The notes beneath the pieces were generated by a model that ran no database searches, had not been told where the DNA came from, and saw only the letters and a list, made by a program, of their open reading frames with translations. Below are positions 23,261-35,067 of a stretch of DNA of 64,000 nucleotides, piece by piece. A program made the translations under genes and the position numbers. This stretch comes from Vesta saturnalis (Eukaryota; Arthropoda; Insecta; Coleoptera; Lampyridae), in assembly GCA_036346205.1 (NCBI GenBank), contig JARFJB010001911.1, positions 1,703,001 through 1,767,000 on the forward strand, written 5' to 3'. The stretch's first letter is position 1. Each line of letters begins with the position of its first letter.

Positions 23261-25489
23261 TGAGGATTAAGCGCAACATGCCTTATACAAATGTTGCTCG
23301 TTTAAGAGGTAAAGGGTGTTCAAGTTAATAATTTTATTTCTAAATTTTCCATTAACTCAAATAAGTTTTTATAGAATCAACTTGAAAATTAGTATTATTA
23401 TGTTTTTCATAATGACGAATAAGAGTTTGTCATCAATTTTAACTTTAACGTTGCTCATAGAGGGCGCTGGTTACACACTGCTGAATAGATAAATCGATGC
23501 TTATCTTTTTTGTGTGTGGATAATCACATAAACTGAATCGAACATTTGGAAGAGCAACCTTTTTTACAGGAAAAATACTTACTTGTTGGATTTTGATATC
23601 ATTGATCCGTTTTCGAGATATTTGCCTCCTAAAGTTTCAATGCAGTTCGGCCTATTAATAAAACTTTTAGCCCTTCAAATACAAAGTTGGCTTATTGCTC
23701 TGAAAAAAATAAGTTGGCTTAAATGCATCTGACAGCTATCATTACTTACGCTTGTTAAGCTTGTGTCAAAGAGTGCTAAGTAAGTAGTCTTATCTTTTTC
23801 TTTCTGCTTTATTTGTACAAGAATAAGTAGTTAAAAAATGCCACGGTATAATGAGTTTTCTAACAGTGAAATGCGAGATATGGTTTGTGTTTTTGCTCAA
23901 ACAGATTTTAATGGACTTGCTGCAACCCGAAGATATTTAGAATTATATCCTAATCGAAGACAACCAAATCATAAACTTTTTAGAAATATTTATTATCGCC
24001 TAGGAGAAACTGTGTTTTCGTCCTAAGCGTCATAATGGTGCTAAAAACAATTTCGGTAGAACAAGAGGATGAAGTTCTAGTTCGTGTTACCGAAAACCAA
24101 GGCGTAAGTACTCGCCTTTAAGTGCAGCGACAGGAATAAGTCCAACGTCTATCAATAGAATCTTACAAAAAGAGCAACTCTACCCTTACCATTTCAGTCC
24201 CGTGCAGAATTTATTACCACAGGATCCTGCGGCACGCCTACGATTTTCGTAATTTTTACAGACAAAACAGAACGAAGACCGAAATTTTCTTGACAAAATT
24301 CTCTTCACCGATGAAGCAACATTTACTAGACGGGGAGTTATCAACTAGAGGAATAATCATTTGTGGGATTCTGAGAATCCACATGCCATAGGGGAAAGAC
24401 ATTTACAGCAGGAGTTCAAGATGAACATTTGGTATGGGATGATATTTGATTTTTTTATTGGTCCCTTTGTACTTCCGCCGAATCTGAACAGTCAACTATA
24501 CTCAGATTTTCTTGAACAAAATTTACATGAACTGCTCGAAGATATACCGCTTGAACTAAGACAAAACGTGTGGTTTATGCACGATGGAGCGCCACCACAT
24601 TTCCCTCTGCCTGTGCGCGATTATCTGAACGAACAGCTTCCACATCGATGGTTTGGTCGTGGAAGTGAAATTCCTTGGCCACCTAGAAGTCCAGATTTTA
24701 GCCCCCTAGATTCTCTGTTTAGTCTAGTTTGAAGGAAATCGTCTACAAGGAAAGAACTGATTCCCGTGAAGAATTGCTTCAAAAAATTCCAGAAGCTGCC
24801 AATGCCATCAGAAATAAGGCAGGATTGTTTTTTAACATTAGAATATCTTTAACAAAACGAATAGAAAAGTGCATTGAAGTGGGTGGTGGACATTTCGAGC
24901 AGTTGCTCTAAATAAGTTATTCACCGGCATAATACGTGGGCACTTGCATTACATATGACAGTTGTATGAACTTGCTACTCTTTTGAAAAATCAATTTTAG
25001 AAGGCATTATTTTATGTTTGTTATTTTTTTACTATGAACACTTTAGAGACGTTATAACTTCCTCTTGCAAACATTATCTGGCCGTAAGGCCTGTTCAATA
25101 CTCTGTGTACCTATGCATTATTTCTTGTTATTATTTATTATTAACTGAGTTTCGTGTTTAAAAATTAAAAATTGTGTCAATAGGACGAACTGTATTGAAA
25201 CTTTAGAAGTCAAATATCTCGAAAACGGATCAAGATTTCAAAATCAAACAAGTATGTACTAACCGTTTAAAAAAGGTTGCTTTCAAATTTTCGATTCAGT
25301 TTAAGTGATTCTACACAAACAAAAAAGATAAACATCGAATTATCTATTCAGCATAACAATACCAATTTTCAAGTTGATTCTATAAAAACTTGCTGAGTTA
25401 TTGGAAAATTTAGAAATAAAATTGTTAACTTGAACACTGTATTCTTAAACGAGCAATATTTGTGTAAGGCATGTTGCGCTCAATCCTCA
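23261..25489 (+). mobile_element. IS630/Tc1-mariner element with 0.3-0.4 kb TIRs and TA target sites
   Basis: A complete-length DNA transposon of 2229 bp. Both ends read TGAGGATT(A/G)AGCGCAACATG inward, and each is flanked by TA (23259-23260 and 25490-25491), the target duplication of this superfamily. The inverted repeats are long: about 405 bp on the left and 318 bp on the right (25172-25489). The left one carries an extra segment of about 85 bp (near 23410-23490) missing from the right. The transposase lies between them but is broken, so the element is not autonomous now. Confidence 0.9.
23838..24911 (+). pseudogene. IS630/Tc1-mariner transposase, frameshifted
   Basis: The N-terminus (23838-24026) reads a helix-turn-helix-like region (FSNSEMRDMVCVFAQTD, then TRRYLELYPNRR). 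The middle part to 24360 is in shifted frames and contains FTDEATFTRRG, with the first catalytic Asp. 24361-24732 is open and includes FMHDGAPPHF (second Asp), WFGRGSEIPWPPRSPDF and SPLDS (third Asp, 36 residues after the second). 24729-24911 carries the C-terminal tail in another frame. The enzyme would cut at the TIRs and insert at TA. At least three frame breaks inactivate it. A homologue lies at 62084-63257. Confidence 0.85.
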
Positions 25490-25507
25490 TATTTTAGGCT
25501 CTACTTA

Positions 25508-25510
25508 TAG

Positions 25511-25574
<64 letters not shown>
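25508..25574. repeat. (TA)n microsatellite
   Basis: Nearly uninterrupted TA repeat between the mariner element and the next inverted-repeat element. Confidence 0.95.
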
Positions 25575-25577
<3 letters not shown>

Positions 25578-26558
25578 GAGTCAGTTTTTGTAGACAAACT
25601 TTAACAGGAGATAGAGCACATGTTTCTAAAAAGAAAAGTTCCTATAAACATATGTCGTAGAATTCGTTTAGATACAGTGTTGAATATAATTTTGTTTTCA
25701 CAAATTTTCATTATAACTCATTTAGTTTAGTTAGTTACTATTAGTTAGTTAGTTAGTTGTTAGTTAGTGTACTAAACAGATTTCAATTTACAAAAGTCTT
25801 GTATTTGAGTATGGCTTGATACAGTGGCGGTTCTTTAATGAGAGCAAGTGAGCAGTGGTTTATAACTTATTAGAATCTCACTTAAAAACTACATACATGT
25901 TTATGGCGAAATTGATACATACATAATTATACAGAAAGTATTGACCGCATAACAATAATAATTATGCATTTCTTTTATACGAGGATAATAACAATGGATA
26001 CTAAAAAACCGATAACCTACCTATTTATAAATGAAAATGTATTTGAAATTTTAAAGAAACGATCGTTAGGTACTAAAATGGCTCTAAATGTTTTATTATA
26101 TCTTTTTATTAAAAACTTTATATTCATTATTCACATATTAACTTAGTACCACATCAAACACTAAAATCAAAATAACTCGAAACGCACAGGAATTTCGAAA
26201 CAGAAGAAGGTACATTAAACTGTATGTAGATAATGAAAATAATAGTTTTTAAAAATAGTCATTGGCGTAGAAGTTGTTTATGAAAGGGTTGAGCACCCCA
26301 CTCCCCACTGTGCAAGTTTGTGAACATTCTTATCGCTTGTTTTATGTCCCTTAATTAATAGACATTATCCCCAACATGAAAAAATCTAAGCATTCGTTTA
26401 TGAGTTATAATGAAAATTTGAGAAAAAAAATTATATTCAACACCCTGTATCTCGAAACGAAGCCTTCTACGACATATGTTTATAGGAACTTTTCTTTTAG
26501 AAACATGTGTTCTATCTCCTGTTAAAGTTTGTCTACAAAAAACTGACTCACCCTGTAT
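25575..26558. mobile_element. MITE-like element with inverted repeats of about 165 bp
   Basis: 25575-25735 and 26395-26558 are inverted copies (GGTGAGTCAGTTTTT at one end, and the complement of GGGTGAGTCAGTTTTTTG at the other). Both ends abut TA-rich sequence. There is no transposase inside, so it looks like a non-autonomous IS630/Tc1-mariner derivative. Its left repeat is missing from the second copy of the 2.4-kb duplication. Confidence 0.65.
25832..26318. mobile_element. Possible hAT-type non-autonomous insertion
   Basis: The left edge CAGTGGCGG equals the terminus of the complete hAT at 41778, and the right edge ends in CCCACTG preceded by GAGCACCCC. No 8-bp target duplication is visible, so this rests only on the terminal motifs. 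Its counterpart in the second duplicate is about 28567-29089. Confidence 0.35.
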
Positions 26559-26674
26559 ATAATTTATATTTTCATTAACGTATATTATTATTATCAATAA
26601 TAATAAGTATATTGGTTTAATCGTCAAATAAAAGAGATTAATTATAGTATAAAATTGCCTATATTTCAATTATT

Positions 26675-27740
26675 TTAATGACAGTAAATTAAAATAACAA
26701 ATTTGATAACGCAATGTAACTTAAAATTTTTCTAAAAAAAATTATAACTATTGGGTACATCTTTTGAACATGCTGTGCTAAAGCAGTGCCTTTTGGTTTG
26801 CCTTTCACATCTGATTATGTTGTATTATGTAACTTTTTAATGTTTGTAATGAAGTTTCAATGTAAGAAATTGAACAATTCATACAAGGAATTTGATAAAT
26901 TGTATTTGCAGTTAATTGTTTCTAAATATTACTTTTTAATTTGGAAAATAAATGTATGCCTTTATCTTGTGGTATAAAAGCTGGTTTGAAATTAAATTTC
27001 GAAAGAAATTTGAATACAAGAGATATTTTATTTATATATGGAATTGGAGTAGAAATAATTTTGTTATTATTAATTGGAGTAATTTTTGAATTATTGTAAA
27101 AAGAATTGACCTGTTTTTTTTTAATATTTAAAATTAAAAATTTAGGATAATTATTTTTCATTACAAATGCCGAAATCATTTTTTGTATGTTAGTTTGTCT
27201 AAATTTCGGGTCTGAAATATTTAAACATTTGTATATAATATTTGCCATAATATTACATTTAATTTTATACGGATGATTTGAATGAAAATTGAGTTATTAT
27301 TGTTTCTAATAATTTTTATGTCTAAGAACGAAGTCGTCTTATTATTTATAATTTCAATAGTAAATTTTATTCTAGGGTGAACATTGTTGAATGTATTTTC
27401 AATTTCTTCTAATTTTGATTCTTTGGCGGTAATGAGAATATCGTCTACGTAACGGTAATAAAATGAAGGTGTAAAGGATAGTTTTTTAAGGCATTCGTCT
27501 TCTAAAAATGCTATAATTAAATTTGCTATAGTAGGCGAAATTGGGGAACCCATAGCAAAACTGTTTTCACCAACGAAAATTTGGTTGTGCTATGGGTTCT
27601 CCAATTTCGCTTATTATAGCAAATTTAATTATGAAATAAAAAAGATTCAGATGTACCCAATAGTTATAATTTTATTTTAGAAACATTTTAAGTTATCAGT
27701 TATCAAATTTGTTATTTTATTTTATTTTACTGTTTAATTA
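26675..27740 (-). mobile_element. Penelope-like element fold-back fragment (unit 1)
   Basis: A PLE fragment is flanked by an inverted repeat of about 90 bp (26675-26765 and 27650-27735). The minus-strand RT region reaches its MGSPISP box at 27553, and the plus strand immediately across (about 27590-27640) encodes MGSPISLIIANLIMK, the same box in the opposite direction. The two arms (GCGAAATTGG with GAACCCATAGC, and their complement) face each other around a centre of about 25 bp, so two PLE pieces are joined head to head. Confidence 0.75.
26922..27595 (-). pseudogene. PLE reverse transcriptase fragment (unit 1)
   Basis: The minus-strand frame 27221-27553 shows MGSPISPTIANLI, then FYYRYVDDILI (the catalytic YVDD box), then HPRIKFTIEI and TTSFLDIKIIRN, a Penelope-type RT palm and thumb. 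A stop and shift follow near 27250, and 26922-27248 continues with a Penelope C-terminal region (YPKFLILNIKKK). The fingers and the endonuclease are absent. In an intact element this enzyme makes the cDNA at the nicked target. Confidence 0.8.
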
Positions 27741-28129
27741 CTACACTAGCTTGGCTTATCGTGCTTTCTGCTAGTGTTAGGTTGTAGACACAATTCTTGG
27801 AATTATGGCCTTCATTGTGTGGTTTGGTTTTGATTAGTATTCCCCTGAACGTTCTCTTGGATGGTATATATCATATTACCGGTGTTCATTTTGGTTCTTC
27901 TTTTTCGGTTTCACTTTCCTTGTTTAGGTTAGGTATTTCATCGGGGTAGTATATTTATTTAAGTGTATTTTCAGAGAATCCACTTACATAGCAGTAGCAG
28001 AAAGCCCTATAAGCCAGGTTAGTGTAGGAATTAAACCCAATAATGCACGAAAAGCTTAGGCGCAGTAATCCTACGCAATAGACTATTGCGCAACCACGAA
28101 AGAGTTAGGTATATGTATGTAAGTTCTAG

Positions 28130-28139
<10 letters not shown>

Positions 28140-28164
<25 letters not shown>

Positions 28165-28508
28165 CTTAAAAACAATAATTAAAACAGTGAAATTATTCAA
28201 GATGAAGCAATATTTGTAAAAGTCAAACTGTCGTTTCAAAATATAAAATTTAATACTTACTTGTTTTCCAAGGAGTATCAAATTTTGTTGCATGAAATAA
28301 GTGCATCATTTAGTTAACTTAAGACGTTCTATTGTACGTCGCTGTGAAATGTGCATTGAAAAGAACGGTTTACATTTTGAACAAAGTGTCTAATTTTATT
28401 ATACTAGTGTTATTGTTATTTATTTATAAATCGTTATTGCTAAGAATTCTTATTAATTTCACAATTATTAATTAAGTATTGTTACAATAATAAATAAGAT
28501 TGTTAAAA
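28140..28508. other. Unique spacer between the 2.4-kb duplicates
   Basis: It starts with (TA)n (to about 28160). The remainder is AT-rich with no recognised feature. Confidence 0.4.
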
Positions 28509-29429
28509 TTAGTGTACTAAACAGATTTCAATTTACAAAAGTCTTGTATTTGAGTATGGCTTGATACAGTGGCGGCTCTTTAATGAGAGCAAGTGAGCAG
28601 GTCTATAACTTATTAGAATCTCACTTAAAACTACATACATGTTTATGGCGAAATTGATACATACATAATTATACAGAAAGTATTGACCGCATAACAATAA
28701 TAATTATGCATTTCTTTTATACGAGGATAATAACAATGGATACTAAAAAACCGATAACCTACCTATTTATAAATGAAAATGTATTTGAAATTTTAAAGAA
28801 ACGATCGTTAGGTGCTAAAATGGCTCTAAATGTTTTATTATATTTTTTTTATTAAAAACTTTATATTCAATTATTCACATAAAGCACATTATTTAACTTA
28901 GTACCACATCAAACACTAAAAATTAAAATAACTCGGAAACGCACAGGAATTTCGAAACAGAAGAAGGTACATTATTTTTGTTAAACTGTATGTAGATAAT
29001 GAAAATAATAGTTTTTAAAAAAAATAGTCATTGGCGTAGAAGTTCTGTTTATGAAAGGGGTTGAGCACCCCCTCCACTCCTCCACTGTGCAAGTTTGTGA
29101 ACATTCTTATCGCTTGTTTTATGTCCCTTAATTAATAGACATTATCCCCCCAACATGAAAAAATCTAAGTATTCGTTTATGAGTTATAATGAAAATTTGA
29201 GAAAAAAAAATTATATTCAACACCCTGTATCTCGGAAACGAAGCCTTCTACGACATATGTTTATAGGAACTTTTCTTTTTAGAAACATGTGTTCTATCTC
29301 CTGTTAAAGTTTGTGTACAAAAAACTGACTCACCCTGTATATAATTTATATTTTCGTTAACGTATATTATTATTATCAATAATAATAAGTATATTGGTTT
29401 AATCGTCAAATAAAAGAGATTAATTATAG

Positions 29430-30500
29430 TATAAAATTGCCTATATTTCAATTATTTTAATGACAGTAAATTAAAATAACAAATTTGATAACACAATGTA
29501 ACTTAAAAAAAAAACTATTGGGTACATCTTTTGAACATGCTGTGCCAAAGCAGTGCCTTTTGGTTTGACTTTCACATCTGATTATGTTGTATTATGTAAT
29601 TTTTTAATGTTTGTAATGAAGTTTCAATGTAAGAAATTGAACAATTCATACAAGGAACTTGATAAATTGTATTTGCAGTTAATTGTTTCTAAATATTACT
29701 TTTTAATTTGGAAAATAAATGTATGCCTTTATCTTAAGGTATAAAAGCTGGTTTGAAATTAAATTTCGAAAGAAATTTGAATACAAGAGATTTTTTATTT
29801 ATATATGGAATTGGAGTAGAAATAATTTTGTTATTATTAATTGGAGTAATTTTTGTATTATTGTAAAAAGAATTGACCTGTTTTTTTTTAATATTTAAAA
29901 TTAAAAATTTAGGATAATTATTTTTCATTACAAATGCCGAAATAATTTTTTGTATGTTAGTTTGTCTAAATTTCGGGTCTGAAATATTTAAGCATTTGTA
30001 TATAATATTTGCCATAATATTACATTTAATTTTATACGGATGATTTGAATGAAAATTGAGTTATTATTGTTTCTAATAATTTTTATGTCTAAGAACGAAA
30101 TCGTCTTATTATTTATAATTTCAATAGTAAATTTTATTCTAGGGTGAACATTGTTGAATGTATTTTCAATTTCTTCTAATTTTGATTCTTTGGCGGTAAT
30201 GAGAATATCGTCTACGTAACGGTAATAAAATGAAGGTGTAAAGGATAGTTTTTAAGGCATTCGTCTTTAAACTATAATTAAATTTGTTAGTAGGCGAAAT
30301 TGAACCCATAGCAAAACTGTTTTCACCAACGAAAATTTGTTGTGCTATGGGTTCTCCAATTTCGCTTATTATAGCAAATTTAATTATGAAATAAAAAAGA
30401 TTCAGATGTACCCAATAGTTATAATTTTATTTTAGAAACATTTTAAGTTATCAGTTATCAAATTTGTTATTTTATTTTATTTTACTGTTTAATTACTACA
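29430..30500 (-). mobile_element. Penelope-like element fold-back fragment (unit 2)
   Basis: Duplicate of the fragment at 26675-27740, including the inverted flanks and the head-to-head RT boxes near 30300-30370. It has extra small deletions: the region corresponding to 27481-27545 is shortened here, removing part of the MGSPISP segment on the minus strand. Remaining minus-strand frames include 29734-30015. Confidence 0.75.
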
Positions 30501-30892
30501 CTAGCTTTTATCGCTTTCTGCTAGTGTTAGGTTGTAGACACAATTCTTGGAATTATGGCCTTCATTGTGTGGTTTGGTTTTGATTAGTATTCTTGAACGT
30601 TCTCTTGGATGGTATATATCATATTACCGGTGTTCATTTTGGTTCTTCTTTTTCGGTTTCCCTTTCCTTGTTTAGGTTAGGTATTTCATCGGGGTAGTAT
30701 ATTTATTTAAGTGTATTTTCAGAAAATCCACTTACATAGCAGTAGCAGAAAGCCCTATAAGCCAGGTTAGTGTAGAAATGAAACCCAATAATGCACGAAA
30801 AGCTTAGGCGCAGTAATCCTACGCAATAGACTACTGCGCAACCACGAAAGAGTTAGGTATATGTATGTAAGTTCTAGAACATATATATTGAA

Positions 30893-31125
30893 TTACTCAG
30901 TGGCTCAGAGGTTAAGGTGCCAAGCTAGTAATTGAAAGGTACCAAGTTAGAATCGAAGAGTAGTCAAGTACTTACGAAAAATTAGAATTAAATGAATTCG
31001 ACTCAAGTGCTAAATCAGTCCTTCTCAGGGCTAAGTCTAATGAAGGATACGGATCCCGGTTCCGAAACGTCACGCTACAAAGACAAATACTGTGGAAATA
31101 GGCCGAACGATTTAACTAATGTATG
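30893..31125 (+). mobile_element. tRNA-derived SINE, plus strand
   Basis: The head begins TTACTCAGTGGCTCAGAGG with an A box at about 30901-30917. The B box is degraded (a sequence ending in AGAATCGA near 30953). The body carries GAATTCGACTCAAGTGC and GAAATAGGCCGAACGA, shared with the minus-strand SINEs near 19.0 and 23.2 kb. It is more diverged from those two than they are from each other, as expected if they are duplicates and this is an independent insertion. Confidence 0.7.
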
Positions 31126-32416
31126 CGGAGAGTATAATATAAAACGATAAATTATTGTTTACTTAATTTTTATTCAACCATAAAAAAATACCTAGTTCCT
31201 TTACCTAACACTAAGCGAGAATTTTTTGTATCTGTATCTTTTTGAGTATTGTCTGCTGGAATGTGTTCTGTACCTCTTGCTACCTATACTGCTTTTCCGT
31301 TTTGGTTCTTTATGTGGGATAAATTGCTTATGCACCAATTTAATATCTAGACTTAATTATATTCGATATTTAATTTTGTATGGTTAAAGTTTGCACTTCC
31401 AAGTACTTCGTATCATAAAAAGGGGGTTGGGGGTTAGAATTTCACTTTCTCCCTTCTATCGTTAATGGATTGAATACGCCACTTAATGCTGTGGTAAAAT
31501 CACATCAACCTTAGAAATTAGTCGCATTTAACTTTGTCTTGCAAAAAGTTGACGTTAGGGTAGTCTGAAGACTTTCAACCCTTGTCTATATTCTGATATA
31601 TCCAATATTTGTCGTTATCAAATATGATATCGTTTTTCCCTATAAATTTAAATTTGGCTAATAGATATTTGGACGTCACGGCATCTTAAATCAACAAGTG
31701 GGAAATGGTGTTGCTTGATTAGCTTTTATGAATTCATTTATCTATTCAAATTGCTTAATAAAGGAATTTTAAAAACGTTAAATGCTTTAAATATACATAA
31801 ATTCTGACCTTTCACCGTACTGTTTTCTCACAGGAGATTACGGAATCTTTCCCGATACATCGTTTCGGACTGTAACATTCGTTCAATGCTATATTGAAAC
31901 CCACATTAGAAATTCCATCTTGGTTTTACGCGTCAGCAAAATTAAGAAAATTACAAATTACCAAATATGCAGACACCACAATCCCGATGGAAGTCGAGGA
32001 TGGTTTTGGACATTATAAGAAGTGGTTAAGTTTGTCGTCTTGCAGATGATACTAACTGCTTTTTTTATTAAAAAATATTAGAAAATTTTTCAGAAGTATC
32101 TTTATCTACCCGCTTAATAACCCAGAAAAAGGACAAAAATTTTGGATTATTAGATTAACCAAAGATTATGACAAGATACTTAGTTACCAAAAATTTTAAA
32201 GACTATAAAGACAGGATGTAGAAACTATTGAAAAGATCAAGGATAACTGGACTTAGAGATCAACAAACCAAAAACCTTAAAATGTCTCCTATTGTACTAG
32301 TCTCCGTCGTTTCATATGCACTGATTTCAAGCGAAAATTTTATTATTGATTTTTATTATTGCAACAAACATTTTTTAAAATGAAATTGTCACCGCGGTAG
32401 GAAAGTTAATTAATGG

Positions 32417-32419
<3 letters not shown>

Positions 32420-32454
<35 letters not shown>
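32420..32454. repeat. (AT)n microsatellite
   Basis: Uninterrupted AT dinucleotides, about 35 bp. Confidence 0.95.
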
Positions 32455-32457
<3 letters not shown>

Positions 32458-32604
32458 TCGTTATTTGAGCATGGTTTTCGATATTTTATTTTGTAACTAA
32501 TATTTGCTAAGGGTTGAAAAATGTATTTGATTTGACTAGCATGTACGCTTAAAAGCTGCTTTACTGAAGGGCGTATCGAATTATTGGAAATTTATGCAAT
32601 TCTT

Positions 32605-32738
32605 GATGTAAAATGTAAAATGTAAAATGTAAAATGTAAAATGTAAAATGTAAAAATGTAAAAATGTAAAATGTTGTAAAATGTAAAATGTAAAATGTAA
32701 AATGTAAAATGTAAAATGTAAAATGTAAAATGTCAAAT
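32605..32738 (+). repeat. TAAAATG heptamer repeat
   Basis: About 18 units of TAAAATG, with two units carrying an extra A and one imperfect junction near 32672. Confidence 0.95.
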
Positions 32739-34240
32739 TACTAATTAATTACGTCGGTACACACTGCAATCAAAGACGTCTTTGTTTGGTACGCTGAAAC
32801 TTGCGATCTAAATGTAGGGCTTGTTACGGACGAATGCATATTTTTAAAATTAAGATGTCGCTCAATAATTAATATGAAACTGTTTCAACATGATATTTTT
32901 TGTTTTTATTACTTTTGAAAAATGAGGGTTGATTGCAGGAGTAAATATAGTTAGTTTGAAATTGGGGAAAAGTTAGTTAGAGGTACAGTGTCGATGGAGC
33001 CAGATCGATATCGTTAATGAAATACCTTTATTGTAAAGAGCTTGTCTTTAACGTAATTCTTGCGTGTACATTTGCTTTTGAATTATCCAACGATAATTTG
33101 TCTTTTCTCTCGGGTGTTAGTTTTAATGTGATTTTTAAATATTAATTTATAAATAACAGTCACCCTTTTTGAAGTTAAACCGCGTATGTTAACGATTTGT
33201 GCCTGTGATCACATTCAAGTGTAAGTAGGTATTTTTATATAAATTAAGGCTGGCAGCAAATAATTCTACAAGCCTACATAACGTATTAAAAATCGATTAT
33301 TGCCTTTCAAAGGTATCTCATTCGTACGCGGGATCATTAAGCTGAAATCTGTTAATTTAAAATAAAAGACAGTACATGTCTCGTCACTCTTGTGTTCCTG
33401 TGAATTATCATTGTTGTTTGTTATTTATATTTATATTTGTGTAGAAGTGGACCTAGAGAACGGGTACAGGATAACCCTTGGTTACTAGTTGTAATAGGCA
33501 ATTTCCAAATACTCCCGGTTCCAGATGACCATCAAACACCATGAATTTTTTTATATTTTTGTTGTATAGATAAATGTGTAATCTGAGAAAGGGGCGCTGT
33601 ATCGATCTATTTATAACTTACCCTTGTAAGGCTTTGTTTTCATGAGTTTTTTTGGTGTCAGTTTGTTAAGTAGAATTGTTTGCCTGTGAACTAATTTCTC
33701 TTTATATGTAATTTATTGTAACTGTACGTATTTTGTGCTTTAGTAGTCACTAAACAACTGTGTACGTGTAAATTCCTTATCTATTTCCTTTTGTCCTTGC
33801 ATTTACCTTATTATCACTTGTGCAATTGTACTATTGTATTTTATACGTACCGTAATTTGCTTTATTGTTCTATGCGCTTATCTACTTAAAGACCGGTTTG
33901 AAAGGGCCATATGTTTGATACTATGATTTTTACTTTAATTATTTGTGACATAATTGTGAGTGTGACTACACGGGTTCTTTTATTGTATTTATGTGTAACT
34001 AAAATGATTTTTATTCATTTTTCTATTAATGTTATAATTTTGTACGCACCTTAAACTGATTTATTGGTGTTTTGTTATATATTTAACTTTTCATGTTTTT
34101 TTTGTGTTATTTGGTTTATTAATGTGCTGGTGCAATTACTTATTTATGAATAAAGTCGGTTTTATTGGTGGTTCTTTCCCACAATAGTATATTAACGGGC
34201 TAAACCACCATTGCGCAAAGCTCGTTAATTTTAGTTTGAG

Positions 34241-34557
34241 TAGTTTCATTTTTTTTATCTGCCCCACATGATGCAACACTTAGCTCATCCAGCTTATCGA
34301 ATTCAAATAGCACAGCGTACCTATCACTAGACGGCCAATTCTTTTGATCAGATTTGAGGTTTGCGAGTAATTAAATATCAGACTTGTAAATAAATTCTAA
34401 GGTTTTAACTATTTCCAGGAAAGTCAAAGTAAAGCAAGCAATTAATTTGAGTAATAGTAACATTATTGTTAGTAAAGTCAAGATAAATCAGTTAGCGACT
34501 ATTTTGTTCTTTAGTTTGCATTACTACAAATAAATTAAAATTACACTTTTCAAGATA
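34241..34557 (-). mobile_element. Inverted LINE 5' region (solo)
   Basis: The reverse complement matches 15368-15690, the 5' region of the LINE up to its first codons, at moderate divergence. Homology ends exactly around the ATG, after which the sequences differ completely. It carries only the 5' end, the opposite of ordinary 5' truncation. Confidence 0.75.
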
Positions 34558-35067
34558 GGGTACCTGGGGGATGCTACAAGGCCCTATTAGAAGCTGATTT
34601 TGACAGGCGACTTGACCACCGCTATTGGCTAAGAGAGATGTGTAATTAAAATCCTAAATTACTTTCCTTGGTGTTATGGACTTTTACTAACTGCGGCAGG
34701 GTTAATTTATATAATATGCACTATTGGTCGCAAACAAATTCTCATTGAATGCTCGAATAGGATAACCAAAACAGGTGGAGTGTAAACGGTGGTGCGGAGT
34801 TTTAGGACTGAATTATCGAGCCCGTTATTTTTAATGAGTTAATGACTAACTAAATGGTGAATCTTATTTGAACCTTGTAGAAAATAAATTGCCTATCCTT
34901 TCAGAAGAAATTCACCTTTGAACATTCATATGTTATCAACATGATGGATGCCTAGCACACTTTCGCAGAAAGTCCGTCATTTTTAAATGGTACGTACTCA
35001 AACCGCAGGATTGGAAAGAACAGTTTGTTTTCGTGGCCACCTCGATAACCGTATTAACCTTGTTAGA
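34558..35067. other. Flank of Polinton, no gene seen
   Basis: No frame or motif was recognised between the inverted LINE fragment and the left TIR. Confidence 0.4.

Larger units (their letters stand above)
15530..23910 (+). repeat. Tandem segmental duplication, period about 4.19 kb
   Basis: Unit 1 (about 15530-19727) and unit 2 (about 19721-23910) carry the same series: LINE, 0.2-kb spacer, minus-strand SINE, and the left 0.6 kb of an IS630/Tc1-mariner element. The offset is 4190 bp at the LINE start (15541 and 19731) and 4182 bp at the transposase start (19656 and 23838). The units are very similar, differing by scattered substitutions and small indels. At the junction (19716-19730) mariner coding sequence runs straight into LINE 5' sequence across an 11-of-12 match (AAACAGATTTTA against AAACAGAATTTA). 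Confidence 0.9.
25764..30886 (+). repeat. Direct duplication of about 2.4 kb with 0.37-kb spacer
   Basis: 25764-28139 and 28509-30886 carry the same sequence from TTAGTGTACTAAACAG to AAGTTCTAGAACATATATA, with small indels. The spacer 28140-28508 begins with (TA)n and is otherwise unique. Each unit holds the right part of the MITE, a minus-strand PLE fragment and 0.4 kb of anonymous sequence (about 27740-28139 in unit 1). Confidence 0.9.
31126..34240. other. AT-rich stretch, no gene seen
   Basis: No frame or element was recognised apart from two simple repeats listed separately. I looked here for a displaced DNA polymerase B of the neighbouring Polinton and saw none. Confidence 0.4.

Noticed and set aside
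25736..25768. GTTA/TTAG-rich run resembling insect telomere repeats
   Set aside because: The unit is TTAG/GTTA with irregular spacing, not TTAGG.
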